Source of the DNA: Cynocephalus volans
Lineage: Eukaryota > Chordata > Mammalia > Dermoptera > Cynocephalidae
Length of the DNA: 64,000 nt
Assembly (NCBI RefSeq): GCF_027409185.1
Contig: NC_084463.1
Span: forward strand, 47,548,907-47,612,906
Direction of reading: 5' to 3'
A model generated the notes under the pieces. That model was not told the origin of the DNA. It was given only the letters and a program-made list of their open reading frames with translations, and searched no databases. Of the stretch, positions 1-13,835 are shown piece by piece; positions within the stretch are counted from its first letter, which is position 1, and every line of letters starts with the position of its first letter. A program made the position numbers and the translations under genes.

Positions 1-130
1 CATTTACATTCTCCACTCACATTCCCCACAAAATGGAATCTTACCTAAATAGAATTCAACCCTATAAGTTGTTCCTATATTTATCAACAAAGAAGAAAGT
101 GGTGCTCCTAGGACTTACTATGGAGTTTCA

Positions 131-3603
<3,473 letters not shown>

Positions 3604-4030
3604 TGCTATGGTCTTAATGTATCCCCCCAAAATCGACATTTTTAAACATTAACATAATTAACATTATTAAACATATTAAACATTATGTCCCCCCAAAATT
3701 AACTTTATAAATGTTGAAATTTAATTCCCAATGCACTGGATTTATGAGGTGGACCCTTTGGGAGGAGATTAAGCCATGAGGATAAAGCCCTCAGAGAGGA
3801 ATCAGTGATCTGATAAAAAAGACCAAAGAAAGCCTCTTTGCCCCTTTCACCATGGAAGGACATAAAGCAGGTGCCATCCATGAGGAATGGGTCCTCACCA
3901 CACAGTGAATCTACTACAGCCTAGATCATGAACTTGCCAGCCTCTAAAACTAGAAGCAATATGTTTCTGTTGTTGATACATTGCCCACTCTAAGGTATAC
4001 TGTTATAGCCTCTAAAACAAGCTAATACAG
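3604..4030 (+). mobile_element. MaLR LTR (MLT1-like)
   Basis: It starts TGCTATGG. Family features follow in order: 'ccccccaaaat', a diverged 'gaggtggaccctttgggaggagattaagccatgag', and the end pattern 'gttatagcctctaaaacaagctaataca'. These mark a mammalian apparent LTR retrotransposon LTR in sense orientation. It is well diverged, so probably old. Confidence 0.75.
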
Positions 4031-4189
4031 CTTCCCCTTCTGCACACCTTATGAACACATTACTGAAGGTACTTTACAGCACTTCCTTTTCCATAGCACA
4101 TCATGTCTGGCTATTAAAAAAAATTACAAGGCATTCTAAAGCACGAGAAGCATAACTTGAAGTGATGCATCAAAACAACACATGGATAA

Positions 4190-7100
4190 GATGTTGAAAT
4201 CATCAGGGAATATTATGTTAAGAGCATAAATGGATAAAGTAGACAACATTCAGCAACAGATGTGCAATGTAAGCAGAGAGAAAAAGTCCTAATAAAGAAC
4301 CAGAAAGAAATACTACAGATCAAAAACACTGTAACGGAAGTAAAAAATGTTTTTCATTGATTTATTAGTAGACTAGACACAGCCGAGAGGAAAAAAAAAA
4401 AAAAAAAACCCTGGGCTTGAAGACATGTCAAGAGAAACTTGAAAAACTGAAAAGCCAAAAGCAAACAACAACAACAATAAAACCACTCAAAAAATAAAAC
4501 AGACAAAAAATAAATAAAGATGAAAAGAACACAACATAATATTCAAAGACTATGGAAAAACTATGAAAGATATAACATATAGTAATGAGAATAACAGAAG
4601 AAAGGGAGAAAAAAATATACTTGAAACAATAATGTCTGACATCTTCCACAAATTAATGTCAGACACTAAACAAAAGACCCAGGGAGGAAAGATAACACCA
4701 AACAGGATAAAGGCCAAAAATCTATATCTAGGAATATAATTTTCAAAATACAGAGAATCAAAAATAAAGAAAAATCTGAAACAAGCCAAAAGTGGGAAAA
4801 AGTCTTACCCAGAAAGTAACAGAAGTATTACATCCATCATCTCCTCAGAAAGCATGCAAGCAAGAAGAGAGTGGAGTCAAATATTCAGTGTTGGGAGAAG
4901 AAACCCATCAAACTAGATCAGAAAATAGAGTGGGATTTAACAAAACAACTCTAAATAACACATGGGTCAAAAAAAAATCTCAAGAGAAATTTAAGAGAAT
5001 TTTTAACTAAATAAAAATGAAAACCCAACTTATCAAAATTTGTGAAATACAAGAAAAGCAGTTCATTAAAAAAGTTTATGGCATTGAATTCATATATTTA
5101 AAAAGAAACATCTAAAATTAACAATGTAAGTTTCTACCATTGGAAACTAGAAATAAAAGGAGCAAACTAAATCAAAAGAAAACAGGATAAAATAATTAAG
5201 AATTAGAGCAGAAAAAAATAATATTGAAAACAGGAAATAAACAGAGAAAACCAACAACAAAAAAAAATCTGGTTTTCTAAAAAGATCAGTAAAATTTATA
5301 AGGCTACATCCAGGCTAACTAAAAGGATAAGGACACAGTGCAGAAATTACTAACATTAGCAGTACCAGGATATTACTACAGATCCTGTGGACATTAAAGA
5401 AATAATAACTACTATGAACACCTCTCTGGGCACACATTTGATAACACAGATGAAATGGATCAATTCCTCAAAAGAAACAATTTGTCCAAACACACACAAG
5501 AAATACACATTTGAATAGGCTTACATTATGAAAATTGAGTGAATAAATAATAACCTTCAAAAGAAAAAGCACTTGGCCCAGATGTTTTCACTGGTGAATT
5601 CAACCACATATTTAAGGAAGAAATTACACCAATTTCCTATAATATATTTTAGAGAACAGAAAATGACATACTTCTCAACTTATTCTATGAGGACAGCACT
5701 GCCACAATACCAAAACCAGACAAAGATATGACAGGAATAGAAAACTACAAACCATTATCTCTCTCATAAACATACATGCAAAAATCCTCAACAAAATATT
5801 AGCAAGCCCAAGAATTATGCAACATAACAAAGTGGTATCTATTCCAAACACACAAGGCTGGGTTAATATTTGGACATAAATTAACTTAATCCATCATTAT
5901 CACAACACTAAAAAGGAAATTATCACATGATCATAATAATAGATGCAGAAAAAGCATTTGAAAAAATATAGCATCCAACATGATAAAAAGAAAAAAACTT
6001 TAGTAAATGAGGAATAGAATCTTCTGCAATTAATAAGTAATTACAGCAAGACTGTAAGATGCAAAGTTAATATACAAAAGTCAATCATTTGCCTATAATA
6101 CAGCAACAACCAAGTGGAATCTGAAATGAAAAACTAGCTACTTACATTAGCACCCAAACAATAAAACAGTTTTAAATCATATAACTAATAAGAACTTAAC
6201 ATCCAGAATACAAAAAGAACTCTTACAACTAAACAACAAAAACACAAATAGCCTGATTAAACAATGAGCAAAAGACTTGAACAGGTACTTCTCCAAAGAT
6301 GATATACAAATGTTTTCATAACGAGCAAATGGAAACATGCTTAATGTCACTGATCAACTGAGAAATGCAAATCAAAACCAAAATAAAACATTACCACTTC
6401 ACAACCAATAGAAAATAAAAAGTGTTAGCAAAATCAGAATATTTGTACCTTGCTAGTGGGTCATCTTAAACAGTGCACCCACTATGGAAAATAGTACAAT
6501 GGCTTCTGAAAAAAAAGAAAAAATAGAACTACCACATGACCCAAAAACCAACTGCTATGGATATATACAAAATAACAGGATCTCAAAAAGATATCTGCAC
6601 ATCCATGTTCACAGCAGCATTATTCCCATAGCCAAGTAGTGAAAGCAACCCAAATGTCAATCCATGAACAGACAGATTGTCGCCTCTAACCCAGGGTGAC
6701 AGAGATGCAAAGGATTACTCAGAGCTCGTTTCTCCACAGCATTGAGAGGCCCAGAAGGGGTTAATTCCAGGAGACGACTTCTTCAAGAGAGAAGGAATTC
6801 CTGGGAAATAACCCGAACTAGGTTTTGTCTCCATTTTTATTGTCCAGGCAAGAAAGTTACAGAAAAGAACACAGGTGAAAGTCATAGTGAAAACATACAC
6901 AAACTGGCTACTTGACAATTTTCATTAAAGCAGGTGCAGCTTAAAAACGTTTTAAGCAATTTACCATCAAAGGAGTCATAAAACTAAGCTCTGTGACATA
7001 CTAAAAAACAATGAGATAATCGTTATAGCAACACTTAGTTCCCTAGGAAACTTAAAGAAACAGCTGAAGGTGAAATGAGGAACAGCCACTAATTGGCAGA

Positions 7101-7795
7101 GTAGCCTTGACACTTTTAGCACACATATTTTCCCATCATTAGATTTAGCTGCACCAAGGACACCTGCCCTCAGAACAAGCACTTTCGCTGTGTTACAATT
7201 TTCATATCCACACCAGAGACTTTTTAGTCCTTTGAAAGTTTTCTGGTTTTTCCCAAGCTTAGCATTTCTATGTGTAATACCACAAAGTTAGGCTATTCCC
7301 TAAACTACAGGGCAGTGGCCCTTCTAACACAAAGGACTGTGACCCTACTAGGCTAAAGGTTAAAGCCTTGTGAAATACATGTGTTTTATTAATGCTAGTA
7401 CCCTCCACAATAGATAAACAAAATGTGGTATATACATACAAAGGAATGTTATTCAGCCTTAAACAGAAAGGAAATCTTGTCGTATGCTACAACATGGAAG
7501 TTTGAGGACACTATGAAAAGTGACATGAGCCACTCACAAAATGAAAAATATTTTATGGGTCCACTGATATGAGTAAAATTTTTAGAAAAACAAAGTAGAA
7601 TGGTGGTTGTCAGGAGCTAAAAGGAGGAGGAAATTGAGAGTCAACATTTAATGGGTACAGAGTTTCAGTTTTCCAGGATAAAAGGTTCCGAATATCTGAT
7701 GCAAAACAGTATGAGTATACTTAACACCACATAAATGTTATGAAATGGTTAAGATGATAAATTTGATGTCATGTGTTTTTTACCAAAATTAAAAT
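4190..7795 (+). mobile_element. Old L1 retrotransposon, degenerate, sense strand
   Basis: ORF1-like sequence (about 4.2-5.0 kb) is followed by ORF2-like sequence (about 5.2-6.1 kb), then the L1 3' region. ORF2 landmarks readable in broken frames include the stretches corresponding to 'aaagcacttggcccagatg' and the later 'atgcagaaaaagcatttga'. The 3' UTR ends near 7795. Stops and frameshifts occur throughout, so no functional protein is expected. The element is interrupted by a ~730-bp LTR-like insertion at 6678-7409, and L1 sequence resumes right after it. Confidence 0.8.
6678..7409. mobile_element. LTR-like insertion inside the old L1
   Basis: The L1 3' region stops at about 6677 and resumes at about 7410. 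The inserted segment begins TG and ends CA, as LTRs do, and is flanked by cagat and tagat, a possible 5-bp target-site duplication with one mismatch. No gag, pol or env similarity is visible, so a solo LTR is the simplest reading. The family was not recognised. Confidence 0.4.
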
Positions 7796-7799
7796 AAGT

Positions 7800-9250
7800 T
7801 ATGTTTTTAAATTATTTTAAGGGCCAATAGATGAACCAAACTAAAATATTAACAAATATTTAATCAACTGAAAATAAGTTAGGGAAGGAAAAGCAGAGGA
7901 TCAAAAAGCAGATGAGACATACAGAAAATAAGTAGCAAAATGATCGATCTAAATCAAATCTTATTATTAATTTGTTTAAATGAAATAGGACTAAACACTT
8001 TCCATAAGGCAGACTGTCAGCGTTGATAGGAAAGTAAGATGCAAAAACACATTATCCACAGAGCTACACTTTAAATACAAAGACACAGACTAAAAAAATG
8101 GAAAAAGATATGCTCCACAGACACTAATCCAAAAAGCTTAAGTGGAAATATTAATAGTAGCCAAAGGAAACTTCAAGACAAAATATATCACCAGAAATAA
8201 AAAACACTTTCATAATAATAAAAGGATCATATGTAAGGATAACACAACAATTATAAATGTGGCTGTGCCTAAACACAGAGCCTCAAAGTAAAATCTTGTG
8301 TTGCTTAACAACTGAAATATGTTTCAAGAAATGCATTAGGAGGCAATTTTGTCATAGTGTGCACATCACAGAGTGTACTTACACAAACCTGGATAATATA
8401 AATTACTACACACCTAAGCGGTATGTTATAGAGTACTGTTTTGATCACTGTCATATTTATGGTCTGTTGTTGACTGAAACACCATTATGTGACACATGAC
8501 TACCTGAAACAAAAAACAACAGAACTAAAGTGGGAAATTGAAAAATTGACAATTATAAATAGAAAATTAATACTCCTCTCTCAGTAACAGATGGGACAAC
8601 CAAATAAAAAGAAATTTACATTAGTTTCTAAATAAAGGAATAAAAATAATCTCATATTTTATGTTATGATACCACACTATGATTGTGAATTTAAAATGTT
8701 TGGTTAAGAAAGAACACAGATTCTGTATAACATTGGGGTTGGCAATAATTGATTCAATATGGTACCAAAAGCTTAAACAACAACAACAACAAAAAAAGAT
8801 AAGTTGAACTGTATAAAATTAAAATATTTTCTGCATTAAATGACACTATCTACAGGGTGAAAAGGCAACCTGCTAAATCTGGGAGAATATTTGCAAAGCA
8901 TGTGTCTCATAAGAGATTAAAATCTGGGAAAAAATGTATATATAAACCCTACAACTCAAAAAAAATGGACAGAAAAAGATACACAAATTGCTGATAAACA
9001 CATGGAAAGATAGTCAGCATCACTAGTCCTTAGAGAAATGCATATCAAAATGACAATAAAGTATCACATTACACCTATTACAATGGCCATCACAAAAAAG
9101 CAACAAAAAACAGCAGGTTTGGCAAGGATGTGGAAATTGCAATCCTGAAGCATTACTGGTGAGAATATAAAGTGTGGAAGATGTTATGGAGATTCCTGAA
9201 AAAACTAAACATAGAATTATCATAGGAGAAATAGCCACCTGCACACCAGA
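7800..9250 (+). mobile_element. Old L1 ORF2 fragments, sense strand
   Basis: Patches resemble L1 ORF2 (for example around 8120-8290 and 8510-8620) and the C-terminal/3' region ('agagaaatgcatatcaaaatgac' zone at 9033-9060). All frames are broken. The fragment is split by a DNA-transposon relic at 8298-8502. Confidence 0.7.
8298..8502 (-). mobile_element. MER2-like (Tigger) non-autonomous DNA transposon, internally deleted
   Basis: The sequence runs from 'gtgttgcttaacaactg' through 'agagtgtacttacacaaacct' to 'ttatgtgacacatgac'. This is the pattern of the MER2 group of Tigger elements read in antisense. It is about 205 bp against roughly 345 bp for the family, so the interior is shortened. It interrupts L1 sequence. 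Confidence 0.6.
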
Positions 9251-9384
9251 CTCCGGCTGCTGCTCCCCCTCGGGGTGTGTAATGGCACTGGCAGGGATCT
9301 AGCATCTTTTGCTCTTTCTATATCATTGGAATGTTTTACAATTAGAATACATTCATTCATTACTTGGGTTTAAAAAGGATAAAA

Positions 9385-9700
9385 AAAATTTTTTCCAGCT
9401 TTATTGAGGTATAATTGACGAAGAAAAATTGTATGTATTCAGGTATACAACAAGATGATTTGGTACAGATGTACATTGTGAAGTGATTTCCACAGTCAAG
9501 TTAGTTAACAAACCCATCATCTCACAGTGTTACTGTTTTGTGGGGGGAAGGGGATGTGAGGACACAATATCTACTGTCTTAGCAAATTTCAAGTGTACAA
9601 TACAGTGTTATTAAGATAGTCATCATATTATACATTAGATCCCCCCAGGACTTATTTATCTTATAACCAAAATTTTGAAAAAAAGATGAAAACATTTTAA
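9385..9700. mobile_element. Ancient L1 3'-end-like fragment
   Basis: It contains 'ctttattgaggtataattga' and later 'tagcaaatttcaagtgtaca', a well-known ancient mammalian LINE 3'-end sequence. Subfamily not assigned. Confidence 0.55.
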
Positions 9701-11185
9701 TAATCTCTGAGAACTGTAAAATAATAAGTGCTATGAGGTGTTCTTGTTCATTCTATTATGTGTGTGTGTTATTCTATTTTTCATGTGCACCATATTCATT
9801 CAATAATTGAATAATTCAACTCAAGAATTAGTCTAGGCCTTCCTGTGTGTACTAGTGGTTGGGCTCATGTCTCCTTCTCTTTGCTGTCCTTGCTGGATGC
9901 CATGGTGGACTGCAGGAGCTACTTGCTCACAACCATCTTTCATTCCTTCTACCCTTCCTTCTTTTCATACTTCTCCAGTGCTAATGAGGAATTAAGAAAG
10001 TCACACAGAGTGGTGCCACTAAACAGTGTAGTCTCTCTAGCCTCCAAGATGGTGTCTCCTTGTAATCTTTCTCTGCAACAGGCTCATGTTTCTTCTCAAA
10101 TTCCTTCACGTCTGGCTAAGAACAATCTGTTTTTCCTACATTTGTCAAGTTGCTCGAAATTCCTAATGCCCATTCATGTCCTTTCCAAGGACTAGCAGAG
10201 CAACCCTTGCTTGTCTTTCATCACACTCCCTCTGCACGTGAGGTAAAAATTACATTCAAGTAGAACCCTGGCTGTCCATGCCCGGAAAATGGAGACTTTG
10301 GCGAGACTCACTTGCCTGGATCAGAGTGGGAATGAGGCTGAAAATCAGGCCTGAGCACGTTTAATGATGTGCAGAAAGAGAGGGGCCTCTGCCCGCACAG
10401 GCAGATGTACACAGCTGTTAACGGAGAAGTCCCTAACACTGTGACCAGCGCAGAGAAACGATCCCCTCCAATGCTCCCTAGTGGAGCTAAGCAATTTTTT
10501 GTTGATCGTGCCTTTGAACTAAGGTCATTAAGTATACAACAGATGTTCCTCTGAGGGAAACAGACTTATAAAGTCAGGAACACAGAAGGGACCTAATGGT
10601 TTACCGGGGGTGGCGCATTAAGTTCATAGCAGTTTAACTCCTTTCAATGTTAAACAAAACAATGACGCAACTTTATGCACAATAAACACCTGTCAAAACA
10701 ATCATCCTGGGCAGTGGAGGTCCTTTCAGTCATTCTTCTTCTAAGGATAAACCGAGGGCACAAGTGACAGCCATTTCTGGCTTTTCCATGTGGTTGAAGC
10801 AGTTAGTGTGTCAGCCTCAGCAATTTGAGGCTGAATCATCCAGGATAGTTGAAGACTGAAGCTTGGGGGTGGAGGGAGGTGCAGGCATAAAATAAAAAGG
10901 CAGACAACGTATGATCAGAGTGGCTTACTGGCTGTGCTACCTGCCATGGGTAGAATTAGTGGTCACCTGGAGCCAAGACTGACAAGGGGCTGGGCAAGTC
11001 CCACTGCCTAATAAGCCCCTCTACCATCTGCCTTCATGTGACAAACCCCACCACGAGAGCTTTATCAGTCAGACCACAGATATGTATTGAGTGTCTACAA
11101 AGTGTCAGGCACATCCATTGGGGTTCAGCATGGCTCTCTTTGGGGTCCGCTATGTAAATGTAGCTCTCCATGAGAGGAATCCTGG
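9700..11185. other. No gene or repeat confidently recognised
   Basis: There are open frames of up to 116 codons (9845-10195), but no family resemblance, no conserved splice context and no CpG enrichment. Left as unassigned. Confidence 0.4.
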
Positions 11186-11189
11186 AGCA

Positions 11190-11400
11190 AAGCAAAAGAA
11201 GACTAGATTTGAATTCAGGGAAATTGGAGTCTGAATTCTAGCCCTGCATTTACCAGCTGTGCAACCTTGGATAAGTTGCTTAAACTTTCTGAATCTTGAT
11301 TATCTCATTTATAAAATGGAAGTGGCCATACTCATGTCACTGGTTGTTACCAGGCTTGAGTGAACGAATGGATGAAAACCCCCAGCACAGTTCCTGGCAA
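11190..11400 (+). mobile_element. MIR SINE
   Basis: The MIR core is readable: 'gaattctagccctgcattta', then the 'ccagctgtgcaaccttgg' segment, then 'aaaatggaagtggccatact'. The 'gttgttaccaggcttgagtg' tail also matches the family pattern. Confidence 0.8.
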
Positions 11401-11839
11401 AGCATGGGTGTTTCACTTCCCTTTTCAAGGGAAGAACAAGGGAACATGCCTGCCTTCAGGGAGCTTATAGTTTAGGTGGGCAGACAAGCTCCATGTGCAT
11501 GGAATTCTTCCAGGCCTTAAAAATTCAGTGGCTAATAAAAGCCACAAACACTTAGGTGCTATAGGAGCTGAATGAAGGGTGGTCACTGAGTTATCAGGGA
11601 CAGGTTCCTGGAGGAGTAGGCATTGACTTGGGGCTAGTGGACTTTGAAAAGGGAAAGAGAGAGCATCCCTTTCAGGCAGAACCCAGTGAGTAAAGGGACA
11701 GTGGGAATACGGAAGGCATGTTTGAGGCCAGTAGTGAGGCAGCCAGTCTGACTGAAGCTTAAGGTTCAGTAGGTAACAGGTGGAATTAAGGCTGGCTGAG
11801 GAAGTGGGACACAGATTGTGGATGGCCATGGATACCAAG

Positions 11840-12194
11840 TGCTGTGGTTCAAATGTACTCTCCAAAATTCATATTGAAACCTAGTTGATGTTATTAAGAG
11901 GTAGAATGGTTAAAAGGTGATTATGCCACGAGAGCTCTGTTCTCATGAATGGATTAATGTTATCACAGGAGTGGGCTCCTGATAAAAGGATAAGTTTGGC
12001 CCCCATTTTCTGTCTGTCTCATGTACTCACTTGCCTTTGCCATGGGATGATGGAGCAAGAAGGCCCTTACCAAATGTACCCCCTTGATCTTGGACTTATC
12101 AGCCTCCACAACCATGAGCTGAATAAATCTCTTTTCTTTATAAATTACCCAGTATGTGGTACTCTGTTATAACAGCAGAAAATGGATTAAGACA
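11840..12194 (+). mobile_element. MaLR LTR (MST-like), complete
   Basis: Starts TGCTGTGGTTC and ends 'ggattaagaca'. Internal landmarks are 'catgaatggattaatgttat', 'gggctcctgataaaagg' and 'atgggatgatggagcaagaa', plus an AATAAA-type polyadenylation signal ('tgaataaatctc'). This is a standard MST/THE1-type LTR. Confidence 0.88.
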
Positions 12195-12682
12195 AGGGCT
12201 CTGCCCTTATGAATGGATTAATATCATTATTGTGGGAGTGGGTTTGTTATTGCAAGAGTGAGTTGTTATAAAAGCAAGTTTGACCCTCTGTCTTTTGCTT
12301 TCATCCTTGCTTGCCCTTCCACCTTTTGCCACAGGATGATGCAGCATGAAGGCCACCACCAAATAATGGAACCTTGATATTGGACATCCGAGCCTCTAGA
12401 ACTGTGAAAAATAAATTTCTTTTTTAAATTAACTACTCAGCCTGTGGTATTTTGTTATAGCAACACAAAAAAGAGTAAGACAGAAAATTGGTACCTAGAA
12501 GTGGAGCTGTTGCCATAACAAATACCTGGAAATGTGGAAGTGGCTTTGGAACTGGGTGATGGGTAGTGGCTGAAAAATTTTGGAGTAGCAGGCCAGAAAA
12601 AGCCTAGACTTCTATGAATGGAGCACTGAGTGAAATTCTAATAAGGGCTCAGAAAAAGAGGAGAGATAAGAAAAGTCTGAAT
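12195..12682 (+). mobile_element. Second, 5'-truncated MST-like LTR plus MaLR internal sequence
   Basis: Directly after the first LTR a second one begins in mid-element ('agggctctgcccttatgaat') and ends near 12482. It is followed by MaLR internal sequence ('attggtacctagaagtggag', then 'ggaaatgtggaagtggcttt'). The internal part breaks off near 12682, where the composite block A begins. Confidence 0.78.
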
Positions 12683-12689
12683 CTTCTGA

Positions 12690-12898
12690 AAAAATTGAAA
12701 CAGACAAATACTTGTAAAAAAATGTTCACAACAGCACTACTCACAGATGCCAAATGGTGAAAAAAACCCAAATGTTCATGAACTGATATGTGCATAAATG
12801 TTGGAAAACGAATAAATAAGATAATTATGGATAGTTTTCAGTAAATTATGTATATCATGGATTAATAAATGGATACGTAAATATCTCTCTAGTTCCCT

Positions 12899-12967
<69 letters not shown>

Positions 12968-13215
12968 TAAATGGATAAATGAGTATCCATATATATGTAA
13001 TGTTATCTACACAAAAATAAATGAAGTACTGATGGTCACTGTAACACAAAAACATCTTACAAAGTGAAAGAGGCCAGACACCAAACGTCACTTACTTTTA
13101 TGAAATCTGCAGAATGAGGAAATCCACAGAGCCAGAAAGCATATGGCATGTTCCTAGTTGTTGGGTGGAGGTGGAGATGGGCAGTAACAGTTTAATCATC
13201 TTGACGTTTTCTTTC
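12690..13215 (+). mobile_element. L1 3'-UTR-type sequence at the left of block A
   Basis: The sequences 'gttcacaacagcactactca' and, later, 'gttgttgggtggaggtggag' correspond to the non-coding 3' region of mammalian L1 in sense orientation. It reads toward the promoter at 13.3 kb. Confidence 0.7.
12907..12965. repeat. (CA)n microsatellite
   Basis: About 29 uninterrupted CA units. It sits where block A has lost most of the MITE that block B retains. Confidence 0.97.
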
Positions 13216-13311
13216 AGGAACATGAGAACGACCTCCATAAAAACACAGGCACTTGGGGTGAAGGTCCACTGAAAGTACCCTTGGTGGAGCCTCTTCACCT
13301 TTTGTTTTCTG

Positions 13312-13440
13312 ATTGGTTGGTAACAGCAGTGAAACTATCCAATCAGGGTTTGTCTACAGGGTTCAATCAGAACGTGTCTTCCAGGAACCCTCATTTGAAT
13401 ACAGAGTCTATAAATGGGCTGAGCAAGCCCACACCCGGCA
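13312..13440 (+). promoter_or_regulatory. Candidate Pol II promoter of block A (CCAAT boxes, octamer-like site, TATA box)
   Basis: Within 105 bp there are an inverted CCAAT (13312-13316), a direct CCAATCAG (13339-13346), a near-octamer ATTTGAAT (13393-13400; Oct-factor consensus ATTTGCAT) and TATAAA (13409-13414). The order and spacing resemble a core-histone H2B-type promoter, which is an architectural similarity only. Initiation would be expected near 13440. TATA and octamer-like sites are kept in block B (50877-50882 and 50891-50898, reverse strand). No transcription evidence is available from sequence alone. Confidence 0.55.
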
Positions 13441-13670
13441 TTTTCTCTTCTTGGAGGCTGGCTTCTGTTGCTGGACTCTGCCGGATTCTGCTGTCTTCCC
13501 CGAGGTGTCTTTCCCCTGTTCCAGGACAAAGAGTTGAGAAGCAGAGTGATGAAAGCAATGGGAAAAGCTGCCCCAACGATGTGTCCAAAAAACAGAAACA
13601 GGTTCCCCCGAGTTGGAGAACTTGGCTGGGTCCACGCGCTTCTCCATCCACTTTGGACATCTCAGGTCTG
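13440..13670 (+). other. Candidate first exon of block A, ending at a strong splice donor
   Basis: Downstream of the TATA box, about 230 bp end at CTG|GTGAGT (donor at 13671), a near-perfect splice donor. One frame is open across the segment, and its peptide (segments SPVPGQRVEK, NGKS, QVPPSWRT, LGPRA) aligns with the frame in the inverted copy (SPVPGQEVEK, NGKS, QVPPRWRT, LGPRA). The ATG present in copy B is CTG here, so this copy may not initiate translation at that point. The protein family is not recognised. A 150-bp stretch after the donor (about 13693-13838) is absent from copy B. Confidence 0.45.
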
Positions 13671-13835
13671 GTGAGTCTCCCCGGTTTATCGTGAGCGCGA
13701 GTTAGTGGGGTAGTGGTGGAAAGCGGGGTAAGTCTGTTCCTGACGTCCAGAGAGTAGCTGCAGGCCCTGCCTTGTTGAAGCTGCCGCCGGTGGACCCGGA
13801 GCCTCCAAACCTCAGTGCCAGTGGTTCCTGCTCCC

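Noticed and set aside
9845-10195. 116-codon open frame as a small gene
   Set aside because: No family match, no splice or promoter context, and a length compatible with chance.
13440-13670. Histone H2B-like gene
   Set aside because: The promoter sites resemble those of H2B genes, but no histone-fold sequence follows in any frame.
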